Shown here: positions 12,387 through 23,579 of the stretch, one piece after another
How the letters are laid out: each line of letters opens with the position of its first letter
Position numbering within the stretch: position 1 is the first letter of the stretch
DNA from: Catonia carolina
Lineage: Eukaryota; Arthropoda; Insecta; Hemiptera; Achilidae
NCBI GenBank assembly: GCA_035578175.1
Contig: JAQMRL010000012.1
Span: forward strand, 22,130,671-22,194,670
Reading direction: 5' to 3'
Length of the DNA stretch: 64,000 bases
Notes under the pieces: model-generated
The model's database searches: none
Told to the model about the DNA's origin: nothing
The model's input: the letters and a program-made list of their open reading frames with translations, nothing else
Program-made: the position numbers and the translations under genes

Positions 12387-12835
12387 GGGGTGATTCAAAA
12401 AGAGCGCCGGTTTTGATATATCAAATTAAGAGATTTATTTTATTGAAAAATTGAAAATAAATACATCAACAAGTTCATCTTACCTTCCGATTTCATGTAT
12501 GAAAAATGATGCCATGCATGTGTCCTCCTCTACTGCCCATGCACGCATCAACTCTGTCCATGAAATTGGATACTACTGCACGACAAGTTTCGACTTCCAT
12601 TTGCCCGATAACCCGTCGAATTTCCTCCTTCAAGTCATTGATGTTTCGGGGTTTATTGGCATACACCAATGACTTCAGATGACCCCAAAGATGAAAGCCA
12701 CAAGGCGTCAAGTCACACGACCTTGGTGGCTATTGATGGTCGGAATTACGGGAAATGATGCGATCCTGGAACCGTTCACGGAGCAACAACATTGTTTCTC
12801 GTGCAGCGTGACATTGCAGCGTGACGCGAGGGTTT
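12387..12835 (-). pseudogene. Tc1/mariner-type (IS630-like) transposase remnant, C-terminal part
   Basis: On the minus strand a frame reads ARETM..LLRERFQDRIISR, then a stop, then PPRSCDLTPCGFHLWGHL, YANKPRNINDLKEEI and GGHMHGIIFHT, ending at 12,493. This matches the last third of DDE transposases common in insects, where the conserved tryptophan of the WPPRSPDLTP-type motif precedes the second proline; here that codon is TAG. The catalytic third acidic residue of the DDE triad sits in this motif (RSCDLTP). The element end GGGGTGATTCAAAAAGAG at 12,387 has the form of a terminal inverted repeat; its partner and the N-terminal half are missing, replaced by an RTE tail. Inactive. Confidence 0.75.
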
Positions 12836-13309
12836 TCTAAACCCTACATATTTAAAAGCAAAATGTCTCAAAGATTAAAGACCTTAGCTTTTAATTGTTG
12901 TGTGCTTCCTTGCTTGACCTACGGCGCACAGACATGGACTTTGTCAAAGAAGGACGTATACAGACTGAGAGTCACTCAAAGAGCCATGGAACGGAGCATG
13001 TTAGGGGTTTCCTTCCGAGACAAGATCAAAAACACAGAACTAAGGAGGAGAACACAACTTCAAAATGTTGTCGAAGTGGCAAAGCGACTGAAATGGAATT
13101 GGGCTGGAAATGTGTTACGGCTAAATGACGACAGATGGACAAAACGAGTTACAGAATGGCAACCGATTGAAAATATCAGGCGTAGAGGTAGACAGTGTTT
13201 GAGGTGGGACGAAGAATTGGTCAAAAAACATGCCGGTGCACATTGGCAAATTACAACAAGAGACAAATCCCGTTGGAAAACATTGGGAGAGGCCTTTGCC
13301 CAAAAATAG
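12836..13309 (+). pseudogene. RTE-type LINE, C-terminal coding fragment
   Basis: About 158 codons open to a TAG at 13,307. Visible motifs are FKSKMSQRLKT, then VLPCLTYGAQTWTLSKK, then QRAMERSMLGVSFRDKIKN, a WAGNVLRLNDDRW motif, a WQP..RRRGRQCLRW motif and a final DKSRWKTLGEAF. This order is characteristic of the region after the palm in RTE-clade elements. Palm and endonuclease are missing. It joins the transposase remnant where GCAGCGTGAC occurs twice (12,803-12,830), which could be a target duplication or a local repeat. A TA-repeat tail follows at 13,329, consistent with the simple-repeat tails of RTE elements. Confidence 0.8.
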
Positions 13310-13326
13310 GCCTAGTTTCCTAAATA

Positions 13327-13328
<2 letters not shown>

Positions 13329-13356
<28 letters not shown>
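13329..13356. repeat. (TA)n microsatellite at the RTE / B-repeat boundary
   Basis: An uninterrupted TA run. The sequence after it (TATTACGATACGTAG) is also what follows the TA runs at 27,247-27,282 and 42,194-42,226, so this tract marks the junction of the 14-kb tandem duplication. Confidence 0.9.
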
Positions 13357-13361
<5 letters not shown>

Positions 13362-14938
13362 CGATACGTAGAAGGCAACTGAAAAATCTAATTCAAAATA
13401 TCTTGAGACGAATTAATTTTTATCACAGGGTCAGCCAATTATATGACTAAAGCACATAAAAACAGAAGAGGTGGAGGTATAAATGACACTAGTCAGAGTT
13501 ATCTCATCTGAGATTTATGAATTTCATTTTACAATCAAACCAGTGTTGATAATGAAATACAGGTGTCATTCGGAGAGTCGAAAGTACATGATTTTCCGAA
13601 GGACTGGCATTCTGATAAGTATAATTATAAATGCTGTGAGAAGACCATGTAAACTAACTCAACATATCTCACTCAGAAAAGATTTTAGAGGTTCAAACCA
13701 CCTTGTCCGCTGCTTACCTAAAATACAACTTTCATTGCACAACAATTTCAACAGCCAGCATTTTAGTTTACTGACAAATTGGATTGAAAATAAGTAATTT
13801 TATTAGCCTACCTTGCTTAAGAGAACGCATGAATTGTTCGGTTTCGGAACGTTAAAAAGTCGCATCTGATAATGCTTATAAAATTGTAATATTCGAACAA
13901 GCCTACATAATGCCTACATAATGCCTACATAAACACTGATTACAGGCCTAAAACTCTATAAAATCACAGCTACCGGGATCGTAATTTTTCTGCTTATACT
14001 TTCGCTACGACAATTAAGCGAATGCTGTCGCCGAATTATTTTTTATTTATCTCATCTGTACGAATCAGGTGTTAAAGATTATAGTTTTACACTGCCTGTG
14101 TAGAAGATATAAATACTGCTTATAAATTTCCCGTTAACTAACAGATCCTAAATCAACGAAAAATAGACTTGACAAGACGTTACTTGACAAATCATTTTTG
14201 ACCTACGCTATTATTGTGTTTAATAGAAACAAAAATATATGTATCAAAATATAACTGGTATTCAACAAACGATCTATTAGGGTTGCGTGAGTAAGTCGGG
14301 CCAATTTGATTGTGATGCGCATGTGACGTCAACGGCTCAGGTAATAATTGCCCAATCAGAGTCTCGTATTTTCGGCCAATAAGAAAGCCCAGTTTTAACC
14401 AATCACAAGTCTTCTTTTGCGTCATTTTGATTGGTTAATATTGTCCAATCAGAGAGTTTATATTACTGTACAACGTCACACCGATGTCAACCAATGACAA
14501 AGTGTCTTGAGCGTTACGTCATTCGTTTGGATATGCTGCTTTCTGATTGGTCCGTACTGATTCTAGACGTCACGTCGAGTGTGATTGTAATATGAAGTCC
14601 ACACCCAATGACAACTTCTAGTTAACGGTAGGGCAGAACATATGAAGGTACCTTTTAATGAGATTTATAGTTTCTTGGTAAATATCACTTACGAAATATG
14701 AAGTACCCCATTGTAGAGATCTTTCGAGTTCTTAAGGAAATTAAAAATTGGTTTCTGTTGCTGCTAAATGTTAACACGGTTTTTTAAAAAATCACGAGTG
14801 TTCATTCGATACCGACACAAAGAAAAAAAACAAAAGAAGGTTATCTATTTTTCCTAGTTGTTCGATTTTTGTAACCTAATTTTTGGCCAGTAATGTATCA
14901 TATTTTTAAGGGAATGACTTTATACAACTGTAAATAAA
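13357..14938 (+). repeat. Repeat B unit, short form
   Basis: Begins TATTACGATACGTAG and, after about 60 bp, skips to the SINE-derived module (TTTATCACAGGGTCAGCC). The next B unit has some 300 bp more here, so this one carries an internal deletion after TTGAGACGA. It then holds a GGTTCAAACC word, a CCAAT/CRE block and an AT-rich end. The 104- and 77-codon frames in it are not supported as genes. Confidence 0.85.
14301..14575. promoter_or_regulatory. CCAAT/CRE cluster of repeat B (model copy)
   Basis: CCAAT or ATTGG at 14,301, 14,352, 14,376, 14,399, 14,430, 14,445, 14,491 and 14,546; TGACGTCA at 14,324; further CRE-type words at 14,420, 14,473, 14,515 and about 14,567. TGATTGG and CCAATCA at 14,428-14,451 form an inverted pair ten bases apart, also present in A (9722-9745). 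The order of sites matches repeat A although the DNA between has drifted. Further B copies: about 17,630-17,910, 28,225-28,500, 31,555-31,830, 43,165-43,445, 46,495-46,770 and 49,820-50,100. A function is inferred, not shown. Confidence 0.6.
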
Positions 14939-17900
14939 TATTACGATACGTAGAAGGCAGTTGAAAAATCTAATTCAAAATTTTTTGAGACGAAACAAAG
15001 TCAATATCCTACCGGGTAAGAAAATATACCTCATTAATCCGTTTTATAACAAGAAAACTATTTTGCTCTACCAACGAGCATTAGTCGAAAAATAATAATC
15101 AACGGTTTGACTAAATGATAATATAATGGCCAATGTGATTTCGAGAAATGTTTTCTGGCTTTACTCTGATTTCATTAGTTCCTGTATTTTAAGGTGGATG
15201 AAATTTTTTGTGGCCATAATGAAAAGGTAGAGTGTTAAAAATTTTTGGAACGTAATTTGCTAGTTTCTGCAGGAAATAAATGTATTCATTTTTATCACAG
15301 GGTCAGCCAATTATATGACTAAAGCACGTAAGAACAGAAGAGGTAGAGGTATAAATGACACTAGTCAGGGTAATATTATCTGAGATTCATGAATTTCATT
15401 TTACAATCAAACCGTTTTGATAATGAAATACAGGTGTCATTCGGAGAGTCGAAAGAACATGATTTTACGAAGGACCGGCATTCTTATAAGTATAATTATA
15501 AATGCTGTGAGAAGACCATGTAAACCAACTCAACTCATCTCACTCAGAAAAGAAAGCATTTGACAATCTGGACTGGAGTAAAATGTTTAAAACATTGAAA
15601 AGGCTAGGAATTAAATACAAAGAAAGGAAAGTTATCTACAGTCTGTATAAGAATCAAACGGCTGTTTTGAGAATCGAGGGGTACGAAAAAGAGGCTGCTG
15701 TAAGAAAAGGTGTACGACAAGGTTGTTCTTTGTCACCACTACTTTTTAACTTGTATATAGAAGAGACTACAAATGAAGTGAAGGAGAAATTTGACGTAGG
15801 AATAAAAATTCAAGGAGAAACAATAAAAATGTTGAGATTCGCCGATGATATAGTAGTATTAGCCGAGGCAAAGAATGAACTAGAGGATGCCTTAAATGGA
15901 ATGGATGAGATCTTGAGGAAGGATTACTTCATGAAAATTAATAAGAACAAAACGAAAGTGTTGTGCAGCAGCAAGAGTGGTTTAGAAGAGATGGGAAATT
16001 TAAAAGTAGGCAACGAAAACGTACAGGAAGTTGGGGAATTCTGCTATCTAGGGAGTAAAATAACAAAGGATGGTAGAAGCACGAGTGATATCAAGAGTAG
16101 AATTGCTCAAGCTAGAAAAGCCTTTGAAATGAAAAACAGCTTACTGACTACAAACATTGATTTACAGATTAGGAAAAATTTCTTAAAACATTATGTTTGG
16201 AGTGTAGCATTATACGGAAGTGAAACGTGGGTGATAGGGGCTGTAGAACGGAAGAGGATAGAAGCTTTTGAAATGTGGTGTTATAGGAAAATGTTAAAGA
16301 TTAGGTGGGTGGACAAAATAAGTAATTTAGAGGTTCTTAGGCGAGTGGATGAAAAAAGAAGTATATGGAAGCATCTTACCAAAAGAAGGGATAGGCTAGT
16401 GGGGCATATCCTAAGACATCCAGGTATTGGGCTATCAATAATGGAGGGTAACATTGAGGGAGTACATTGTAGAGGGAGGCAAAGATTAGAATATATAAAG
16501 CAAATTACAAAAGATGTAGGGTGTTACAGGTATGTAGATATGAAACGACTTGCGCAAGATAGAACAGGTTGGAGAACTGCATCAAACCAGTCGAGAGACT
16601 GATGACAAAAAAAAAAAATTTCGAAAAAGGTTTTCTGGCTTTACTCTTATTTCATTAGTTCCTGTATTTTAAGATGGATGAAATTTATTGTGGCTTTAAT
16701 GAAAAGGTAGAGTGTTAAACATTTTTTGCACGTAATTTGCTAGTTCCTGACCGTAAATATGTATTCATTGTTATCACAGAGTCAGCCAATTATATGACTA
16801 AACCACGTAAGAACAGAAGAGGTAGAGGTATATATGACAGTAGTCGGAGTTATCTCATCTGAGATTCATGAATTTCATTTTACAATCAAACCCTGTTGAT
16901 AATGAAATACCGGTGTCATTCGGAGAGTCGAAAGTACATGATTTTCCGAAGGACTCGCATCCTGATAAGTATAATTATAAACGCTGTAAGAAGACCATGT
17001 AAACCAACTCAACTCATCTCACTCAGAAAAGATTTTAGAGGTTCAAACCACCTTGTCCGCTGCTTACCTAAAAAACAACTTTCATTGCACAACAATTTCA
17101 ACAGCCTGCATTTTAGTTTACTGACAAATTGGATTGAAAATAAGTAATGTTATTAATCTACCTTGCTTAAGAGAACTCATGAATTGTTCGGTTTCGGAAC
17201 GTTAAAAAGTCGCATCTGATAATGCTTATAAAATTGTAATATTCGAACAAGCTGCCTACATAAACACTGATTACAGGCCTAAAATTCTATAAAATCACAG
17301 CTATCGGGATCGTAATTTTTCTCCTTATACTTTCGCTACGACAATTAAGCGAATACTGTCGCCGAATTATTTTTTATTTATCTCATCTGTACGAATCAGA
17401 TGTTAAAGGTTATAGTTTTACACTGCCTGTGTAGAAGATATAAATACTGCTTATAAATTTCCCGTTAACTAACAGATCCTAAATCAACGAAAAATAGACT
17501 TGAGAAGACGTTACTTGACAAATCATTTTTGACCTACGCTTTTATTGTGTTTAAGAGAAACAAAAATATACGTATCAAAATATAACTGGTATTCAACAAA
17601 CGTTCTATTAGGGTTGCGTGAGTAAGTCGGGCCAATTTGATTGTGATGCGCATGTGACCTCAACGGCTCAGGTAATAATTGCCCAATCAGAGGCTCGTAT
17701 TTTCGGCCAATAAGAAAGCCCAGTTTTAACCAATCACAAGTCTTCTTTTGCGTCATTTTGATTGGTTAATATTGTCCAATCAGAGAGTTTTTTATTACTG
17801 TACTACGTCACACCGATGTCAACCAATGACAAAGTGTCTTGAGCGTTACGTCATTCGTCAGGATATGCTGCTTTCTGATTGGTCCGTATTGATTCTGGGC

Positions 17901-18049
17901 GTCACTTTGTGTATGATTGTAATATAAAGTCCACACCCAATGACAACTTCCAGTTAACGGTAGGGCAGAACATATTATGAAGGTACCTTTCAATGAGTTA
18001 TATAGTTTCTAGGTAAATATCACTTACCAAATATGTAGTAGGCCTAGTC
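14939..18049 (+). repeat. Repeat B unit carrying a LINE fragment
   Basis: A B unit runs from 14,939 to the SINE-like module near 15,552, where the LINE begins. After the LINE poly(A) at 16,618 the B sequence resumes not at the point of interruption but about 400 bp earlier in the unit (the stretch around GGTTTTCTGGCTTTACTC, seen first at 15,150). It then continues through the CCAAT/CRE block to 18,049, where it meets the first reverse A unit. Confidence 0.85.
15553..16618 (+). pseudogene. 5'-truncated LINE, reverse-transcriptase C-terminal half (copy 1)
   Basis: The frame runs from KAFDNLDW (15,553) to a TGA at 16,602, followed by a 12-A tail. It enters inside the palm at the AFD part of motif A. 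It keeps GVRQGCSLSPLLFNLY (motif B region) and FADDIVVLAE with the catalytic Asp pair, then LGSKITKDG, an ALYGSETW motif and a C-terminal GHILRH / RGRQRLEY region. The endonuclease, the reverse-transcriptase fingers and ORF1 are missing, so it cannot act alone. The first ATG (15,583) lies after motif A. It is a non-LTR retrotransposon outside the Jockey and RTE fragments seen nearby; I do not assign a clade. Four near-identical copies in the window arose by segmental duplication, not by separate insertion. Confidence 0.85.
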
Positions 18050-20716
18050 TATATTTTCGGATTTGTGAAAGGCAAAAATAGTGTGAAAGAAATAAAAATT
18101 CGTTGAGTAACGCTCTCGAATGATTATTTTCTCGTTGATTTAGGAACTGTTCGTTAACTCAAAACGTATAATAAAAATATACACGTTCTGCGCCAATAGT
18201 GTAAAACTCCAATCAGCAATTCATTCCTCCTTAAGAAACGTTAGAAAAATCGTTGAGCATTGCTCTCTGTTTATTATTGCTATAGTCAAAATTCAAGCAC
18301 AAAAATTTTAATAATTCTTAGAAATAAAACCGTGCGTATTTATGTACTACGCTTATGTTATTTAAGGAAGATGTTGGTTTGAACATTAAATTTAATAAAC
18401 TCTTATCAGATTATATTTTTTGTACGATAAGTAAGATTAAATTTGTACGTTCTTTCATAACGACTTTGATAACATCCTTTCTTACAAATCTGATTTTTTA
18501 AATTACTTAAAATTAGGTAAATAATGAGGTGTTAAATACTCGGCACAATTAATTTGAGTTTTTAGATCATTAGGGTAGAAGTTAGTTCAAACATTTACAA
18601 GTTATCTGAAATAAACTGAAAAGTTAATTGGGTTACATTTTTTGGTTTGTAACCGTATGTTTCAGTAGAAAAGTCATTTGATGAGCAAAGCAGGCCTTCT
18701 AAAAAATTTTCACTTCGCACCTTGCAAATGCGTCTTTAATATATTCACACTGCAAGGTCTAACGGTATAAAAATCTACTGTCATATGAAGAAGGTCTAAA
18801 AGTGTTTATTTCACCAGTACTTCTTATGTTGTTATAATGTTTTAGTCGAAAATTGCTTCATTCTTGAAGAAAACAGAAGTATTATTTTAGCCGTGGAAGT
18901 AGCAGTTGAAATTTAAAAATATTTAACAGGTTAATGTTTCATATAGGCAATATTAATTTTCGCATCATAAAATAAAATAATGAAAAGAACTGCGAATAAG
19001 CGCGGAGAAATGTCAAAAATATTGCCTAGAAATTTTTCACATCGTTAACCGTTTTTAGTGTGACTGATTGTCGTTAAAAGGGCACAATTTCTATTTTGCT
19101 CTTACTAGGTATTGTTCAAGTATATTGTAAATTTCAGTTTGGTAATGCCGGCGATTCTACTGACGATTACTTGACAAAAAAAAACTTTAGAGACGTCCTT
19201 ATTTGAATAAACTTTAATATACAATGAAAAAATCACAATGTGTTACGTTCGTATAGTAGTGTTTGCATGGTAGCCGAGAAAATAATGTCTTAAATTTAAG
19301 CAAGCTTGTATGTGTAAACGCAATCTATTCTTGTGCTTCCTTTTTAAGAATTTTAATTTTTCATACTGTGAAAAGCAGTATAAATATACTGCTGTTTCAT
19401 ACAATTAACCATAATCATTCCGTACTCGGAAGACCTTAACAAGTTTAACCCTAGAAGCGGTAACTGTCGATCTGAGCGACAGTTGTGCTGTTGAATACAT
19501 GTCGATGTCGATTTGGTCGACAGATGCACCCACTCTTATTTTCAACCAGCAGGTTGTCCAACCTAGGTTATATAACTAATCATATGAAAGTATTTCATTT
19601 GATCTATTTAATTTCACAGTTTGCCGGTAGTTTCGTTCTCTCGTTCATTTGTACGAGTCTTTGAAAGTTGTTGTTTCGTAATGTCGTGTTTCACTGTAAT
19701 GGCGATCTGTTTGTTAAGATAGATGTGTTGTTGTTTCATGTTATTAGTGTGTTTTAATTCGTTTTACTGTAAATTTATTAAATATCGTGAATTATCTGTG
19801 ATATTATTTTAGTATGTGTTCAGGTTGTAAATTAAACCTACGAAAATAAATGTGTACTCTGTAAATGTTGACATTGCGTAAACATAACCTAGATCTTTTC
19901 TCTACAGACCTTACCATTTTTTCACATATTATAATAACGAAAACAGATAAACTGATAATTCAAAAACGTAATTATTCTAGAAAGATTGCACTAAAAAATG
20001 TATATTTCCATTTTTACGCATTTGTTTAGGTAAATCTGTCAAGTAGCTAATAACACAAAACATATTTCTCAAATTTGTTATAAATATTTCATTAGTCCTG
20101 GTTACTTGGGAAATAATATTATCAGAAAACAAAAATAACAGTCAGGTAGAGCTATCTTTTCTGTTTAATTTGGTATATAATACGTACCTCATATGTGAAA
20201 TACAAAAACAATAAAAAATTGTTTTCGTAAGCATGTTTTTTTTATTAAAAATGCTTGACACTTTTAATTAAACCTATTACCGCTTCTAGGGTTAAAAATG
20301 TTTTTGGTAGGCGTTTTAATTCTGGAAAGTATAGCATTTCAGTAGACGTTATTGTTTAATATTCGGCCGTATCGTTAACTGGGCGGTGACAATGGGTGGA
20401 TTTATGTAAAAATGTAAGTCGACGTCACGCGCAGGAACAGTACCGGACCAATCAGGAAGCTCGATACTGACAAATGACATAATACTGATTAAGACGTTTT
20501 CATTGGTCGATATCGGATGACGTAGTGAACTATAATGAGCCTTCTGATTGGACAATATTGACCAATCAAAGTGACGCCTAAGAAGACATCTGATTGGTTA
20601 GGTTTGGAGATTTTTCATTGGTTAAAAATACTACACTCTGATTGGTCCTATATTATATCTGCCTTTGACGTCACACGCGCGTTGCCGTCATTGTAGGCCG
20701 CCTTACTTGCAAGACC
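18050..20716 (-). repeat. Reverse repeat A unit with a MITE insertion (copy 1, R1)
   Basis: The A consensus read on the minus strand, starting at an inverted junction with B near the word ATATTTTCGGA. The piggyBac-type MITE at 19,449-20,291 divides it. The CCAAT/CRE block is at 20,345-20,716. Confidence 0.88.
19445..20295. mobile_element. piggyBac-type MITE, 843 bp, with TTAA target duplication
   Basis: The element (19,449-20,291) starts CCCTAGAAGCGGTAA and ends with the exact inverse complement, a 15-bp terminal inverted repeat. It is flanked by TTAA on both sides (19,445-19,448 and 20,292-20,295). TTAA targets and CCC...GGG ends are the hallmark of the piggyBac superfamily. The matching place in copies 2 and 3 (near 33,366 and 51,638) and in other A units has a single TTAA, a perfect empty site. 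A subterminal hairpin (CTGTCG...CGACAG) follows the left end. No transposase frame is present, so it is non-autonomous. Confidence 0.88.
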
Positions 20717-20772
20717 TAAATAATTATTTTTTTTACTTTACATCAGTTCTATTATATTTTAGTAGTATATTT

Positions 20773-21588
20773 TGACACTTATTGCTAAGGTCCGTTTCGG
20801 GATCTAGGGTATTAAATAATTCATACGCTAAAGTTTACAAATTACAAATATTTATTAGACTAAAAGATTACAAAATAAATGATTAAACTAATTACAATTA
20901 AATAACACAATAAATGATTTAATAATTCACTTAAACTTGATAATAAACAATAAATAACTTACAATCACTTTTATAGCTTAAACAGACATACAAAACATAG
21001 AAATTGAATTCACATTAACTTTACCCATTAACTTTATAATACACTCACAAAAGGCTTTACACAATAGACTCACAGACAGTGTTAGAATCGTCGACTGACA
21101 CAATGTTCGGTACGCGCCTACCTACGTCCGTTGGACATTCGTCAAAAATCAAACGATTACTGACCGACCGCACTCGGGGGTCTCTTTTTATACCTACTCA
21201 TTCATAAAGATTGTTCCAGAATAAAGCAGTGAAATCTACTCAAGTAAAAAAATAATAACTCTGTATCAATGAATGCTAGAAAAATCCTTTTGTTAACAAG
21301 TCAACTACTGTAAATAGAAAACGTAAACAACCTCATAAACAACTTCATAAAAATAGCTGTACACAATAGTATACCTGAAATTTTATAATAGGCGTACTAC
21401 ACGATAGTTTTTACAACTATTGTGAATAGACACACCTTTATGGTCGTCATTGTAAAATTGTCATTCACAATTGATATATTATTATTTCTTTATTACTCTC
21501 TCTTGTTGTAACTATTATTTCACACTCTATACTATTTCATGAATGGATTTCTGGAACATTCGTGATCCGTCTGGTCGATTCTGTTACA
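20773..21588 (-). mobile_element. Solo LTR, 816 bp (copy 1)
   Basis: Read on the minus strand it starts TGTAACAG and ends GTGTCA, the TG...CA ends of an LTR, between 6-bp target duplications ATATTT (20,767-20,772 and 21,589-21,594). Inside, in order, are a TATA box (GGTATAAAAAG), an initiator-like TCAGTAATCG about 30 bp later, and a polyadenylation signal AATAAATA before the end. That layout is typical of insect Gypsy- or BEL-type LTRs. No internal region accompanies it, so the element was lost by LTR-LTR recombination. It is unrelated to the LTR at 52,062. Confidence 0.8.
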
Positions 21589-22762
21589 ATATTTTCGGAT
21601 ATGTTAAAGACACAAATAGTGCGAAAGAACTCTCTAATGATTATTTCTTTGTTGATTTAGGAACTGATAGTTAACTCAAAACGTATAATAAAAATATACA
21701 CGTTCTGCACCAATAGTGTAAAACTCCAATCAGCAATTCATTCCTCCTTAAAAAACGTTAGAAAAATCGTTGTGCATTGCTCTCTGTTTATTTTTGCTAT
21801 AGTCAAAATTCAAGCAAAAAAATTATAATGATTCTTAGAAATAAAACCGTACGTATTGATGTACTACGCCTATGTTATTTAAGGAAGATGTTGGTTTGAA
21901 CATTAAATTTAATAAACTCTTATCAGATTATATTTTTTGTACGATTAGTAAGATTAAATTTGTACGTTCTTTCATAACGACTTTGATAACATCCTTTCTT
22001 ACAAATCTGATTTTTTAAATTACTTAAAATTAGGTAAATAATGAGATGTTAAATACTCGGCACAATTAATTTGAGTTTTTAGATCATTAGGGTAGAAGTT
22101 AGTTCAAACATTTACAAGTTATCTGAAATAAACTGAAAAGTTAATTGGGTTACATTTTTTGGTTTGTAACCGTATGTTTCAGTAGAAAAGTCATTTGATG
22201 AGCAAAGCAGGCCTTCTAAAAAATTTTCACTTCGCACCTTGCAAATGCGTCTTTAATATATTCACACTGCAAGGTCTAACGGTATAAAAATCTACTGTCA
22301 TATGAAGAAGGTCTAAAAGTGTTTATTTTACCAGTACTTCTTATGTTGTTATAATGTTTTAGTCGTAAATTCCTTCATTCTTGAAGAAAACAGAAGTATT
22401 ATTTTAGCCGTGGAAGTAGCAGTTGAAATTTAAAAAATATTTAACAGTTTAATGTTTCATATAGGCAATACTAATTTCCGCATCATAAAATAAAATAATG
22501 AAAAGAACTGCGAATAAGCGCGGAGAAATGTCAAAAATATTGCCTAGAAATTTTTCATATCGTTAACCGTTTTTAGTGTGACTGATTGTCGTTAAAAGGG
22601 CACAATTTGTATTTTGCTCTTACTAGGTATTGTTCAAGTATATTGTAAATTTCAGTTTGGTAATGCCGGCGATTCTACTGACGATTACTTGACAAAAAAA
22701 ACTTTAGAGACGTCCTTATTTGAATAAACTTTAATATACAATGAAAAAATCACAATGTGTTA

Positions 22763-23150
22763 CGTTCGTATAGTAGTGTTTGCATGGTAGCCGAGAAAAT
22801 AATGTCTTAAATTTAAGCAAGCTTGTGTGTGTAAACGCAATCTATTCTTGTGCTTCTTTTTTGTGAATTTTATTTTTTCGTACTGTGAAAAGCAGTATAA
22901 ATATACTGCTGTTTCATACAATTAACCATAATCATTCCGTACTCGGAAGACCTTAACGTTCTTGTAGTAGTGTTTGCATGGTAGCCGAGAAAATAATGTC
23001 TTAAATTTAAGCAAGCTTGTATGTGTAAATGCAATCTATTCTTGTGCTTCCTTTTTCTGAATTTTAATTTTTCATACTGTGAAAAGCAGTATAAATATAC
23101 TGCTGTTTCATACAATTAACCATAATCATTCCGTACTCGGAAGACCTTAA
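22763..23150 (-). repeat. ~193-bp direct duplication inside an A unit
   Basis: The stretch from ACGTTC..TAGTAGTGTTTGC to CGGAAGACCTTAA occurs twice in a row (from about 22,763 and 22,957). The two halves differ at a few bases. Copy 2 has the same pair at about 35,841 and 36,033. An 81-codon frame spans the junction by chance. Confidence 0.8.
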
Positions 23151-23579
23151 CAAGTTTAAAAATGTTTTGGTAGGCGTTTTAATTCTGGAAAGTATAGCAT
23201 TTCAGTAGACGTTATTGTTTAATATTCGGCCGTATCGTTAACTGGGCGGTGACATTGGGCGGATTTATGTAAAAATGTAAGTGGACGTCACGCGCAGGAA
23301 CAGTACCGGACCAATCAGGAAGCTCGATACTGACAAATGACGTAATACTGATTGAGACGTTTTCATTGGTCGATATCGGATGACGTAGTGAACTATAATG
23401 AGCCTTCTGATTGGACAATATTAACCAATCAAAGTGACGCCTAAGAAGACATCTGATTGGTTAGGTTTGGAGATTTTTCATTGGTTAAAAATACTACACT
23501 CTGATTGGTCCTATATTATATCTGCCTTTGACATCACACGCGCGTTGCCGTCATTGTAGGCCGCCTTACTTGCAAGACC

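Larger units (their letters stand above)
20717..23579 (-). repeat. Reverse repeat A unit with a solo LTR (copy 1, R2)
   Basis: An A unit holding the solo LTR at 20,773-21,588 and a local ~193-bp direct duplication near 22,765-23,145. The CCAAT/CRE block is at 23,210-23,579. The same two features occur in copy 2, so both predate the 14-kb duplication. Confidence 0.88.

Noticed and set aside
14192..14425. 77-codon minus-strand frame and 104-/83-codon plus-strand frames in B units
   Set aside because: They overlap the CCAAT/CRE block or the SINE-derived module, match no family I know, and vary by indel between copies (69 codons at 43,062 and 46,390).
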